Origin: CAZGAQ01 sp964523405
GTDB lineage: Bacteria > Planctomycetota > Phycisphaerae > UBA1845 > Fen-1342
Assembly (NCBI GenBank): GCA_964523405.1
Contig: CAZGAQ010000013.1
Location: 56,279-120,278 of the forward strand
Direction of reading: 5' to 3'
DNA length: 64,000 nt
Part shown: piece after piece, positions 1 to 7,698 of the stretch
Layout of the letters: every line of letters begins with the position of its first letter
Numbering within the stretch: position 1 is the first letter of the stretch
The notes under the pieces: generated by a model
What the model saw: the letters and a program-made list of their open reading frames with translations, nothing else
Databases searched by the model: none
What the model was told of the DNA's origin: nothing
Made by a program: the position numbers and the translations under genes

Positions 1-1
1 G

Positions 2-898
2 TACGGGCGCGGCGTGGGTTGGACCGGTACGGGATGGCATGGCGACCTGGTGGCCGGTGAGCTGCGCTGGGTCGCTGAAGACTCACCGAACATGCCGCTG
101 GGATTCTGCCAAATACACGTCCTCGGCCCGCGCCCTTCGTTTCAGTGGACACTGCCGCGCATCGAGTTGACCTCCCGCTACACGGCCCGCATCTATATTC
201 TCCCGGCCTGGGTCTTGCTTCCCCTAACCCTCGTGCCGACGCTGCTGCTCTGGCGGCGCCCACGGTTAACGAAGCTGCCCGGCCACTGTCGGCAGTGCGG
301 CTATGACCTCACCGGCAACGTCTCCGGACGGTGCCCGGAATGCGGCCTGCTGATACCGACCAGTCTCGCCAAGCCCCGGGTGTGGCGGCGCGTCCTCATC
401 ACCGGCCTCGCCCTGGGCGCGGTGGCGGGCCTGAGTGGCCTCTTCTACCACTTTCGTCCCGAGCCCGTCCGGCTGGCGCATGATGTGGAGGGGCTGATCG
501 CGCAGCTCGACACGGGCAACGAGCGACTCTTCGAGGCCGCCTTCGCCGAACTCGGCAACCGTGGCAAGGAACCGCTCTTGCGATTGCTGGAGAGCCCGCA
601 ACCGAAGGTGCGTGCTCGCGCGGTATTCGGACTCCAATGCCTGTGTCGAAGCGATCCGTCCGTCCTTCCAGCGATCATCCGGATGCTCGCAGACCCGGAC
701 CCGTACCCGCGCTTCCACGCGGCTGAGGCGCTGGGCTGGATCGGTGACAAGTCGGCAATCTGTCCCTTGTTCCGCCTGCGCGACGACCGCGGGACGGGCC
801 CCAACGCCCGGCGGGCACTGCAGGCCCTCGGCGTCGACCCCAATTCCGACCCCGCCACTTACGGCTGCGACCCCAACGCCCCCGCGCCTACCCCCTAG
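2..898 (+). CDS. Membrane protein with planctomycete zinc ribbon and HEAT-like repeats (5' end may lie outside the window)
   Basis: The frame is open to the window edge and the first in-window start is a GTG at 14, so the N terminus may be missing. From that GTG the product is 294 aa. It has a hydrophobic segment at about 61-80, then a four-cysteine ribbon of the form CxxCGYDLTGNxSGRCPECG at about 92-112, a second hydrophobic segment at 127-147, and a soluble C-terminal half with alternating helices (around EPLLRLLE, VRARAVFGL and PRFHAAEALGWIG) that looks like HEAT or PBS-lyase repeats. The ribbon is a signature seen in many small planctomycete membrane proteins. A role as a scaffold or metal-binding sensor is a guess. 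The codons just upstream of the GTG read TYGRG-like, matching the region before the second membrane segment of the paralogue at 1821-2345, which supports a missing N-terminal part. Confidence 0.75.
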   Translation, partial: YGRGVGWTGTGWHGDLVAGELRWVAEDSPNMPLGFCQIHVLGPRPSFQWTLPRIELTSRYTARIYILPAWVLLPLTLVPTLLLWRRPRLTKLPGHCRQCGYDLTGNVSGRCPECGLLIPTSLAKPRVWRRVLITGLALGAVAGLSGLFYHFRPEPVRLAHDVEGLIAQLDTGNERLFEAAFAELGNRGKEPLLRLLESPQPKVRARAVFGLQCLCRSDPSVLPAIIRMLADPDPYPRFHAAEALGWIGDKSAICPLFRLRDDRGTGPNARRALQALGVDPNSDPATYGCDPNAPAPTP

Positions 899-1000
899 TA
901 CGTGCTGCTCATGTACCGCGCGCCCCGCCTCTTCACCCCGCGCCCGGGAACGGTAGGGCAGGTTGCGCGGCCGCCACCAGACCTCCGTATCGCCGGGTGC

Positions 1001-1078
1001 CATGCCCAAGCCCTTGGAATCGTATGTCCCAAGTCGCGCGCTACGCCCAAGGGTTCGGCACCGCTTGGCTTGGGCATG
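1001..1078. repeat. 12-bp perfect inverted repeat
   Basis: CATGCCCAAGCC at 1001-1012 pairs with GGCTTGGGCATG at 1067-1078, with a 54-nt interior that contains further CCCAAG-type words. There is no T-tract beside it, so a terminator is unlikely. Confidence 0.6.
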
Positions 1079-1329
1079 CCGCTCCTGCTTCCCACACGCT
1101 TCGTTATCCGCTTCACCACTCGTGTGCCACGCCCGCGTGCCAACCGCCTGCGCCGGCTCGCACGTTCCCCATGCTCGCGGACCGCTTCGAAGGCCCAGCA
1201 CGCCCCCCGAGCGGCCATGTCCTCTCCCGCGCCCGCCCAGGATTGTAGGGCCGGCTGCGCGGACCGTTCGGGTTGTCCCTCGCGCATGCCGTTCCCGCTT
1301 TGCCCCGCGCACCCGCCCGCAACGTTTCT

Positions 1330-1489
1330 GGCCGCTTCAGCGGCTTCCCATCCTCGCGCGCCTTGCCCCTGGCCGCTTCAGCGGCCTTCCCCGGCGTAGC
1401 CGGGCAAATAGGCCAGCCGTTTACGGCTGGTACCCCGCCCGCGCCATCTCTCCTGTCTTTCCCCAGTCCCAGGCCGCTTCAGCGGCCTT
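1330..1489. repeat. Three copies of the palindrome GGCCGCTTCAGCGGCC
   Basis: Copies lie at about 1330-1346 (last bases diverged), 1371-1388 and 1472-1489. Each can form a 7-bp stem with a TC loop and two are followed by TT. The spacing is irregular (41 and 101 bp). They resemble REP-type palindromes dispersed in intergenic DNA, possibly mobilised by a RAYT such as the one at 2746-3408. That link is inferred. Confidence 0.65.
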
Positions 1490-1578
1490 CACGATCCCCA
1501 CCCACGGGCGCTACACGTCTCACCCTTCGCCATACGCTTGTCCCCGCCCTCACGCGGCAGGCGTGCTGGCAGTAGCAT

Positions 1579-1637
1579 GGGCTAAGGTCGGCCAGAGGCC
1601 CTCGCTGCGCCGGCCACGACTCGTTCGACCTTAGCCC
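1579..1637. repeat. 12-bp perfect inverted repeat
   Basis: GGGCTAAGGTCG at 1579-1590 pairs with CGACCTTAGCCC at 1626-1637 around a 35-nt GC-rich interior. It lies downstream of both flanking genes, which converge on this gap, so it could act as an RNA hairpin, but it has no T-run. Confidence 0.6.
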
Positions 1638-1820
1638 AGCGTGCTCGCTGATGCCCCCCATGTGGCCCAGGTATCCTGCCCGCGACCTCGTGTGGCACAG
1701 GCATCCTGCCTGTGATCCCGTCGCCGCCGCGACGCCCCTTTCGCACTTTCCCACTTCCCCACCTTCTCACTCGGGCTGCGCGCCGCGCGGGTCGGTCTTC
1801 ACACCTCTCGGTGGCGGTCG

Positions 1821-2345
1821 TCATTCATCCGCGGGGCCGTCGACATCTTGACCCTGCGCCGGCCGGACCTGCGCCCCTGCGCGCTCGGTGCCGCATTCAG
1901 GACACCGCCCGCTCAGATTGCCGGTGAGATCGTAGCCGCACTTGGTGCATTGCGCCGCTAAATGCCGCTTGCGTCGACGCACGAGCAGACACACCGTCGC
2001 CGACGGCACGAAGATCATCCACAGCGGTATGTACACACAGACGCCGCGCCCGTAGGTGGTCTCTGCGCGTGCCCCGTAGCGGTTCTCCGCAAACGTCCAC
2101 CTGACCTGCCGGCCCCAGTCTTCGTATGTCCAGTAGCCAGTCCCTCCACATGACGCTGGGACGTATCCGTTGTCGGGATCGAATGCTACCGCAAGGACAC
2201 CACCCGCGACCTCAATCGAGAACCAGTTGTCGACTTGCCAGCAGTACGTCAGGAGCACAAGGTTGGTCGCACATGCGAGCGCCGCAGCTACGGCCAGAGC
2301 CCCGCTACTCCACTTGACGAAGTTCGTTAGCCAGGACAGTCTCAT
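1821..2345 (-). CDS. Small membrane protein with C-terminal zinc ribbon
   Basis: The product is 174 aa. It has an N-terminal membrane segment at about 14-34, an exposed tryptophan- and glycine-rich region, a second membrane segment at about 105-122 followed by a basic RRRKRH stretch, and a four-cysteine ribbon CxxCGYDLTGNxSGRCPECG at about 132-153. The same ribbon and the preceding TYGRG-type segment occur in the protein at 2-898, so the two are paralogues that converge across a 0.9-kb gene-free gap. The ribbon is probably cytoplasmic, given the basic residues before it. No enzymatic motif is visible and the function is unknown. Confidence 0.8.
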   Translation of the reverse strand: MRLSWLTNFVKWSSGALAVAAALACATNLVLLTYCWQVDNWFSIEVAGGVLAVAFDPDNGYVPASCGGTGYWTYEDWGRQVRWTFAENRYGARAETTYGRGVCVYIPLWMIFVPSATVCLLVRRRKRHLAAQCTKCGYDLTGNLSGRCPECGTERAGAQVRPAQGQDVDGPADE

Positions 2346-2731
2346 GCTGCCAGTCTACTGCGCACTGCCGGCCGGGTGCCACGGCCGCCGGCCAACCTGC
2401 GTGCTCCGCGCGGCGCCCCTCCATATCCGCCAGCCGCGCCGTTCCCCCCGAGCACTCTCCGAGCGGCCGTGTCTTCGCCGCGTGCCACCGCCATGTCAGC
2501 AGTGCGCTCGTCCCTCTTCGCCCCAGCGGGGCGCCGGACTGTAGCCATGCGTGGAGCTTCGCCCGGCCCGGCCGGGCAAAGCGCAACGCGTGGAAAGGAA
2601 TCGCCCCCTCCCCTCTGCCCCGGCGGGGCAGCGGAGTCCGCCGCGCCGCCCGGCAATCGGCGGCCCGCTTCGGGTATCATGGTCACAATCGACCCGTCGA
2701 GACGCGCGTCTCGACCCGCGCCGGCGGAGCG
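2346..2731. other. Gene-free flank of the RAYT with GC-rich palindromes
   Basis: No gene is supported here. The stretch holds hairpins of GCCCC-x3-GGGGC form at 2519-2533 and 2616-2630 and a perfect 18-bp palindrome, TCGAGACGCGCGTCTCGA, at 2697-2714, just beyond the 3' end of the transposase gene. Such palindromes beside a RAYT gene are what REP elements look like, but only three are visible and they are not identical to each other. Confidence 0.55.
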
Positions 2732-2754
2732 ATAAAGGGGACATTCTACTTTTC
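2732..2754. repeat. End repeat on the 3' side of the RAYT gene
   Basis: On the minus strand this 23-bp sequence supplies the stop codon of the RAYT gene (the TAG inside GAAAAGTAGAATGTCCCC). The same sequence recurs at 5184-5208, where it again supplies the stop codon of a RAYT remnant, and a variant AGAATGTCCCCCTTATCCC lies upstream of the RAYT gene at 3451-3470. Repeated association with RAYT ends suggests a transposition substrate or end signal. Confidence 0.65.
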
Positions 2755-3408
2755 TGACCCCTTCCGCGGCCGACCACGCGGATGCAGGCTGGCCTCCAGC
2801 CCCAGCGCCGCCGCGATCCGCGTCCGCCACGTCGCAGCGCCGAACGGCGCGCCGCGGTTCACGCCCTCCCGCACCGCCGCCAGCTCCGCCGCCGTCTCGG
2901 CCGCGTTGACCCGCGCCGCCCAGTTCCGCGGCAACTCCACCGGTAGCTCCGCCAGCAGCTTGCTCCGCGCCGCCCGCAACGCCAAGCTCGACCACGCCCA
3001 ACCCTCCGCCCGCCGCACCAGCCCCGCCCGGCGCGGATTGCGCTCGACGTACCGCAGCACCGTCAGAAAATGGTCATCCTGCGCAATCGGGAACGCCTTG
3101 AAACGCCCCTGCCACACATGCCCGCACGTGCCGTGCTGGCGGTGGTATTGCCGCACGTGGCTGGTCAGCAGCCATTGCATCCACCGGCTCAGGTCGCCGT
3201 CTTCGTGCGGCCACAGCAGCAGGTGGAAGTGATTCGGCATCAGGCACAGCCCGACCACGCGCAGCGGCAGGCGCTCGCTGGCCGCGGCGATGAGCTCGAG
3301 AAAGGCGGCGTAGTCCGCGTCCCGCTGAAAAACGCGTTGGCGACCGTTGCCGCGGTTAAGGACGTGGTAGCAGAGGTTCCCGACTGATGCGCGTGCGGTG
3401 CGTGGCAT
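2746..3408 (-). CDS. REP-associated tyrosine transposase (RAYT, IS200-like Y1 family)
   Basis: The product is 220 aa from the ATG at 3408; an upstream in-frame start at 3444 would add 12 unlikely residues. The histidine pair of the HUH metal site is at H60/H62 (NHFHLLLW). The catalytic tyrosine is probably Y120 in the YVERNPRRAGLV segment. These are the hallmarks of Y1 transposases that nick single-stranded DNA at REP palindromes. The usual basic C terminus (LGLExxLxPRGRPRK) is present. The gene is flanked by related GTCCCC-containing repeats on both sides and by an 18-bp palindrome downstream. All key residues are intact, so the enzyme may be active. A second copy has decayed to a short fragment at 5200-5283. 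Confidence 0.88.
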   Translation of the reverse strand: MPRTARASVGNLCYHVLNRGNGRQRVFQRDADYAAFLELIAAASERLPLRVVGLCLMPNHFHLLLWPHEDGDLSRWMQWLLTSHVRQYHRQHGTCGHVWQGRFKAFPIAQDDHFLTVLRYVERNPRRAGLVRRAEGWAWSSLALRAARSKLLAELPVELPRNWAARVNAAETAAELAAVREGVNRGAPFGAATWRTRIAAALGLEASLHPRGRPRKGSEK

Positions 3409-3450
3409 GGGCAAAAGAGTATCGCCACGGCCGGCGGGCGTCAATAAAGC

Positions 3451-3507
3451 AGAATGTCCCCCTTATCCCGTTGTCCCCCTTATCCCGTCTGTCCCCCTTA
3501 TCCCGTC
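3451..3507. repeat. Three tandem 17-bp units upstream of the RAYT gene
   Basis: TGTCCCCCTTATCCCGT is repeated at 3455-3471, 3472-3488 and 3490-3506. The first unit is preceded by AATAAAGCAGAA, which resembles the repeat at the other end of the RAYT gene. It lies between the RAYT gene and the 3' end of the radical SAM gene at 3513. Confidence 0.7.
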
Positions 3508-3512
3508 ATCTG

Positions 3513-4775
3513 CTATTCGGCCATCACCATGCCCACGTCCCGTCGCCGCACCGGATGCCCGTTCGCATCGCGCGTGTAGAGCTCCTCGAACGTGTGCTCA
3601 TCCCCAAACCGGCACGTTTGTGCGCGATAGTCGGTGTCGAACAGCCGCGGACACTGGTCGCAAAAAGTCTCCGCGAGTCCCGGCTCCGTCGCATACACCT
3701 CGGGTCGCGCCGCAAACCGGCGAATCCGCCGATACGCGGGCGAATTCCACACGGCCGCCACGCCCCCGTGCAGCGCGTTCCCCACCGCTCGCGGCGCGTC
3801 GGTGGCCGTGTACTGCTCCCCCAGCCGAAACGAGCAACACGGAATCACGTCGCCGTCGTACTTGACCAGCGTCGCCAGATACGGCCAGTGACAGCGGGGG
3901 AGTAGCCTGTTGCGCTGCGGCCCGCGCACCGTGTACCGTCCCGGGTCGCGGTCGGTGTAGTTGTGGAGCCACCCCCAGGTCTCGTGAAACTGATCCACCC
4001 CCATGTCGCGAAAGCGTCGGCGGGCCTCGTCCAACTCGTCCAAATTGTGCCGGTATTTGAGATACTGCACCTCCACCTGCGGGTACCGCCGTCCTCGCGC
4101 CTGCCGATAGGCACAGATGCGCTTGAGGTTCGACAGGACCAGGTCGATTCGTCCGCCGACACGCGTCAGTTCGTACTTGGCTTGGCTCAACCCGTCGACA
4201 CACACCGTCAGGTGGGTCAGCCCGCAGTTGACCAGCCCGTGCAGTCGCGCGTCGCTCAGCATGAAGCTCAGATTCGTGCATACGTGCGTGTTGAGGTGCG
4301 CCGCCGCCGCCACCCCGCATAGCTCCTCCAACTCGGGATGGGCCAGCGGATCGCCGACGTAGTAGAGCAGCACCGCGAGTGCGTGATCCTCCAGTTCCGC
4401 GATGATTCTGCGGAACTCGTCCACGCGCATGCGTTGGCCCGCGTCGAGCTGCTGCTTCAACAGGGCCGGATTGCCGTGTGGCTCGGCGTGCAGGCACACC
4501 GTGCAGTGCAGATTGCACGCCGGCGAAATGTCGATAATCGTAAACACCGGCCAGGGTGACGACCGCTCGCTCCGTAACGCGAAGTGCGTTACTGCCGACG
4601 CGAGGTTCATGAGCTTCCCTAGCGTCATGTAATGTCGGAACCAGTCCACCCGCCGGTTGACCCGAATCGCCAACGCGTGAATGCCCCCGGAAGTGCGCGT
4701 CACCAGCGACCACAACCACCGCCCAACGTAGCGCTGTGTCCGACGTGTCGTCCGCTGATCATCGCTGGTGAACAA
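3513..4775 (-). CDS. Radical SAM enzyme with SPASM-type C terminus
   Basis: The start is uncertain. I chose a TTG at 4775 because AGAGGTGG precedes it at good spacing and the residues before it do not look coding; the open frame reaches an ATG at 4895, and an internal ATG lies at 4628. From the TTG the product is 420 aa. The CxxxCxxC cluster motif (CNLHCTVC) is at about residues 87-94 and would bind the SAM-cleaving 4Fe-4S cluster. The second half has cysteines arranged like a SPASM auxiliary-cluster domain (CHWPY, GDVIPCC, FCDQCP). SPASM enzymes modify peptides, sugars or alcohols. No precursor peptide or partner enzyme is visible nearby, so the substrate is unknown. Confidence 0.8.
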   Translation of the reverse strand: MFTSDDQRTTRRTQRYVGRWLWSLVTRTSGGIHALAIRVNRRVDWFRHYMTLGKLMNLASAVTHFALRSERSSPWPVFTIIDISPACNLHCTVCLHAEPHGNPALLKQQLDAGQRMRVDEFRRIIAELEDHALAVLLYYVGDPLAHPELEELCGVAAAAHLNTHVCTNLSFMLSDARLHGLVNCGLTHLTVCVDGLSQAKYELTRVGGRIDLVLSNLKRICAYRQARGRRYPQVEVQYLKYRHNLDELDEARRRFRDMGVDQFHETWGWLHNYTDRDPGRYTVRGPQRNRLLPRCHWPYLATLVKYDGDVIPCCSFRLGEQYTATDAPRAVGNALHGGVAAVWNSPAYRRIRRFAARPEVYATEPGLAETFCDQCPRLFDTDYRAQTCRFGDEHTFEELYTRDANGHPVRRRDVGMVMAE

Positions 4776-5165
4776 GGCGCCACCTCTGTTCAACGTGGCC
4801 GTACTGTGGCAGGCTAAAGGGGCGTGCTGAGTCCCCCCTTCAACGAACCTCCAAACCAGCGCCGCCGACGCACGACCGCACCGTGTGCGGAGCAACGCAC
4901 GTGCGCCCCATAGCCCAGCCGCACCCTAGCACCACGTCCCGTCCGCGACAATGTCTTCTCGGTCGACAGGCTTATCCCCGACGTCGCATAGGGACGGCCA
5001 TCCCGTGGCGCGCCAGGCGCCCTGCCGTGCGCCGCTCCTCGTGTCTGCCCGATCGCGATTCGCTCGTCGAAATTCGCCGTTCCCCCCCGCCATAGCCCTC
5101 CCGCCCCAAACCGGCTATCCTCTCCGCCCGGGGCACCAGGACGGCGTCCCCGCAACTGGTTGGGG
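4776..5165. other. Gene-free stretch upstream of the radical SAM gene
   Basis: I see no supportable gene, RNA or strong promoter here. A minus-strand frame covering 4814-5179 has low-complexity composition and no ribosome binding site, so I treat it as noise. Confidence 0.45.
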
Positions 5166-5209
5166 ACTATAGGGGACATTCTAGACTATAGGGGACATTC
5201 TACTTTTCC
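5166..5209. repeat. Double copy of the RAYT end repeat
   Basis: ACTATAGGGGACATTCT occurs twice in tandem (from about 5166 and from about 5184), and the second copy continues into ACTTTTCC exactly as at 2732-2754. It borders the RAYT remnant at 5200-5283 and supplies its stop codon. Confidence 0.7.
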
Positions 5210-5283
5210 GCCTCCGCCCGCAGCCGACCACGCGGACGCAACCTGGCCTCCAGGCCCAACGCCGCCGCCGACATACCCCCAAG
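5200..5283 (-). pseudogene. Remnant of a second RAYT transposase (C-terminal 27 residues only)
   Basis: Translation of the minus strand gives AAALGLEARLRPRGRLRAEAEK followed by TAG in the end repeat. This aligns with the C terminus of the intact RAYT at 2746-3408 (AAALGLEASLHPRGRPRKGSEK). Nothing upstream resembles the catalytic part, so this is a truncated copy. The open frame continues upstream to 5397, but that part matches nothing in the intact protein. The identical end repeat argues that the copy arrived by the same mechanism and then lost its 5' part. Confidence 0.65.
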
Positions 5284-5880
5284 GCCCGCCCGCAATCGTC
5301 CTGCTGTCGCACGCGCCTCGTCCCCCGCAAGCCACTCCTGACTGCCCTCGTCTTCCTTCTGACGTTTCCCCGCAGAATCCGCCATTCCCCGCCCCAACTC
5401 GCTACTCGCTCCTTATCACTCGCCACTCCCCCATGCACTCTTCCCCGACGCCCCAACGCGCGCCATCCTTCACTACATGAACGCGCGCCGTTCCACGCCA
5501 TTCGCCGTCCCCCCTCTGCCGTTCCCCATTCCCTGTTCCCCGTTCCCCGCGTCCTCGATCCCTGCTCTGCCGCCACCCCCTGTTCCCTGTCACGTGTCAC
5601 CTGACACCTGCCACTTGTCCCCTGCCTCCACTTCCCACTTTCCCACTTCCCCACCTTCCCACTCGGCCGCAACGTCCCGATATCCAAGGTGCTCACTTAG
5701 GACGCGCGCAAAACAACATCTTGATCACCTTCGACTGGCGCAACGCGAACCGCGCACACTCCCCCTTGTCACCTGTCCCCTGCCACTTGCCACCCCGCCC
5801 TCCCTTTTCGACCTTTTCACGTGTGCACGCCACTCTGCCCTCGTGCCCTCGCTCTTCCACCTTCCCACTTTCCCACCTGC
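5284..5880. repeat. Gene-free C/T-rich tract of degenerate short repeats
   Basis: The plus strand is made of imperfectly repeated words: CGCTACTCGCTCC / TCACTCGCCACTC (about 5400-5430), CCCCATTCCCTGTTCCCCGTTCCCC (about 5520-5550), CACCTGACACCTGCCACTTGTCCCC (about 5595-5625), and CCCACTTTCCCACTTCCCCACC (about 5635-5660, again at 5860-5885 and 1745-1770). Such heptamer-like tracts are known from intergenic DNA of cyanobacteria and planctomycetes. Open frames here are by-products of the low complexity. No regulatory role is evident. Confidence 0.55.
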
Positions 5881-7626
5881 TCACCCGGTCGGCGCCGCCT
5901 GCCAGTCAATCGTCTTCAGCTCCACCTTCCGCTGCCCGTTCCACTCATTCAGGATCGGCTCGAACGCCAGCCGGATCCGCCCCTGCTCCGCCAGCCAGTC
6001 CGCCTCCGGACCGCGCCCGAACGCAATCGCCTTCCGATACGCCCCCCCCTGCCGCACCGCGAATTGCAGATGCGCCGCACCACGCCCCACGGCCCGTGGC
6101 GGCTCCGCCAGCTCCACGACGCTCGTCGCCAGCCTCGGCCGCGGATTCCCCTCCCCAAACGGCGCCAGCCGCTGCAGGTCGTTCACCACCTCCGGCGTCA
6201 GCTCGTCCAGCATCACCTCGTCATCCAGGTGCAGCTTTGGCCGCAGGTCCACCGGCGTCAGCCGCTGCGCCGCCTGTGCCAGGAATGCCTCCGTGAACGC
6301 CGCGACGCGGTCCGCCCGCACCTTCACGCCGGCGGCCATCGCGTGCCCGCCGTGGCTGATCAGGTGCTCGGAGCAGCAGGCGAGCACCTCGTGCAACGGG
6401 AAATGCCGCACGCTGCGCCCCGAGCCCTGCCCCAGCTCGTCGTCCAGCGCGATGAGGATCGTCGGCCGATGGAAACGCTCAACCAGCCGGGACGCGACAA
6501 TCCCGATCACACCCGGGTGCCATTCGCTGCTCGCCAGCACGATGCCGCGATACGCCTCACGATCAAATCCTCGCTCGACGACGAGCGCCTCGGCCTGTTG
6601 GACGATCTGCCTCTCGACCTCCTGCCGCTTGCGGTTCTCCGCGTCGAGCATCGCCGCAATCTCGCGGGCCTTGTCGGCGTCGGCTCGGGTAAACAGCTCG
6701 ACCGCGAGGCGCGCGTGGCCCAGCCGTCCGATCGCGTTTAGTCGCGGCGCGAGGCGGAAGCCAACGTCGTAGTCGTCGTAGCTCTTGCTCTCGGCGAGGC
6801 CGGCGACGTCGATGAGGGCGCGCACACCCGGATTCTTCGTCTTCGTGAGTTGGTGCAGCCCGAAGCTCGCGATCACGCGGTTCTCGCCCGTCAGCGGGAC
6901 GACATCCGCGATCAGGCCAAGGGCCGCGAACGCAGTCGCGTCGCAGAGGTGCGTGCGGTACGGCTCATCCACTCGCTCCTTCCCGCACAGCCGCTGCGCC
7001 AGCGCCCACGCGATCTTCAGCGCCACACCCGCCCCCGACAGGTTCGGATTCGCGCTCGCCCCCAGTGCCGTCGGATGCACGATGAGTGCCCCGTCGGGCA
7101 AAGTCGCCTGCGGCTGGTGGTGGTCGCTGATGATGACTTCCAGCCCCAGCTCGCGCGCCCGGCGCACCGGCTCCACGGCCGTGATCCCGCAATCCACCGT
7201 GATCACGACGTTCCCGCCGTCGCGGGCGATGGTCTCGAGGGCTTCGGTATTGACGCCGTAGCCTTCCTCAAGGCGGCTCGGGATGTAGAACCGCACATCC
7301 GCTCCCGCCGTCTTCAGCACATGCCACAGGATCGTCGTCGCCGTGATGCCGTCGACGTCGTAGTCGCCGTAGATGACGATGCGCTGCCCGCGCTGCACCG
7401 CCTCCGCGAGCCGCTGTGCCGCCGCCACCGCGTTCGGCAGCGTGTCCGGCGGCAACAGGTTGAACCCCGGCTCCAGGAACGGCCGGACTTCGCCGGCCGA
7501 GTTCACGCCACGATTCAGCAGGAGCTGCGCCAGCAGTGGTGCGATGCGCGCTTCGGCCGCCAGCCGCTCGCGTTGCGGGTGCGGCGCCGCAATGATCCAG
7601 TCGCGCTGCGTGGGAATCGTGGCGAT
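5881..7626 (-). CDS. recJ: Single-stranded-DNA-specific 5'-3' exonuclease RecJ
   Basis: DHH-family nuclease of recombination and mismatch repair. Metal-binding motifs are clear: GDYDVDG at about 87-93, the DHH motif at about 168-170, then NAIGRLG, WHPGVIGIVASRL and GGHAMAAG, with a C-terminal OB-like region. The start is odd. The first conventional start is a GTG at 7506 with no ribosome binding site, inside the conserved N-terminal segment LLAQLLLNRG. The reading frame and RecJ-like sequence (RDWII ... LLAQLLLNRG) continue upstream, and a strong Shine-Dalgarno AGGAGGAG sits 6 nt before an ATC at 7624-7626, with an in-frame TGA further up and no ATG, GTG or TTG between. I therefore place the start at the ATC (581 aa); an ATT at 7617 is the alternative. 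It follows mtnP by 72 bp and probably shares its transcript. Confidence 0.92.
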   Translation of the reverse strand: MATIPTQRDWIIAAPHPQRERLAAEARIAPLLAQLLLNRGVNSAGEVRPFLEPGFNLLPPDTLPNAVAAAQRLAEAVQRGQRIVIYGDYDVDGITATTILWHVLKTAGADVRFYIPSRLEEGYGVNTEALETIARDGGNVVITVDCGITAVEPVRRARELGLEVIISDHHQPQATLPDGALIVHPTALGASANPNLSGAGVALKIAWALAQRLCGKERVDEPYRTHLCDATAFAALGLIADVVPLTGENRVIASFGLHQLTKTKNPGVRALIDVAGLAESKSYDDYDVGFRLAPRLNAIGRLGHARLAVELFTRADADKAREIAAMLDAENRKRQEVERQIVQQAEALVVERGFDREAYRGIVLASSEWHPGVIGIVASRLVERFHRPTILIALDDELGQGSGRSVRHFPLHEVLACCSEHLISHGGHAMAAGVKVRADRVAAFTEAFLAQAAQRLTPVDLRPKLHLDDEVMLDELTPEVVNDLQRLAPFGEGNPRPRLATSVVELAEPPRAVGRGAAHLQFAVRQGGAYRKAIAFGRGPEADWLAEQGRIRLAFEPILNEWNGQRKVELKTIDWQAAPTG

Positions 7627-7698
7627 GGCCTGCTCCTCCTGCCCATCACCGGCACAGAGCCGGTGCGCGCCTCCGTGCGTTCAACCGTCTCGTCGCAC

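Larger units (their letters stand above)
899..1820. other. Gene-free, repeat-rich stretch
   Basis: No convincing gene is seen on either strand. The open frames here have arginine- and proline-rich shadow composition and no ribosome binding sites. The stretch holds several short inverted repeats (listed separately), two CAGG(C/T)ATCCTGCC units near 1669 and 1698, and a C/T-rich tract of CCCACTTTCCCACTTCCCC type at about 1740-1775 that recurs near 5.6 and 5.8 kb. Confidence 0.6.

Noticed and set aside
266..1312. 348-aa minus-strand frame and other long frames over 266-1640
   Set aside because: They are antisense to the gene at 2-898 or lie in low-complexity repeats, with arginine- and proline-rich composition and no ribosome binding site.
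1655..1720. Minus-strand ITGRMPVPHE/AGRIPGPH-like peptide
   Set aside because: It is the translation of an interspersed CAGG(C/T)ATCCTGCC repeat, not of a gene.
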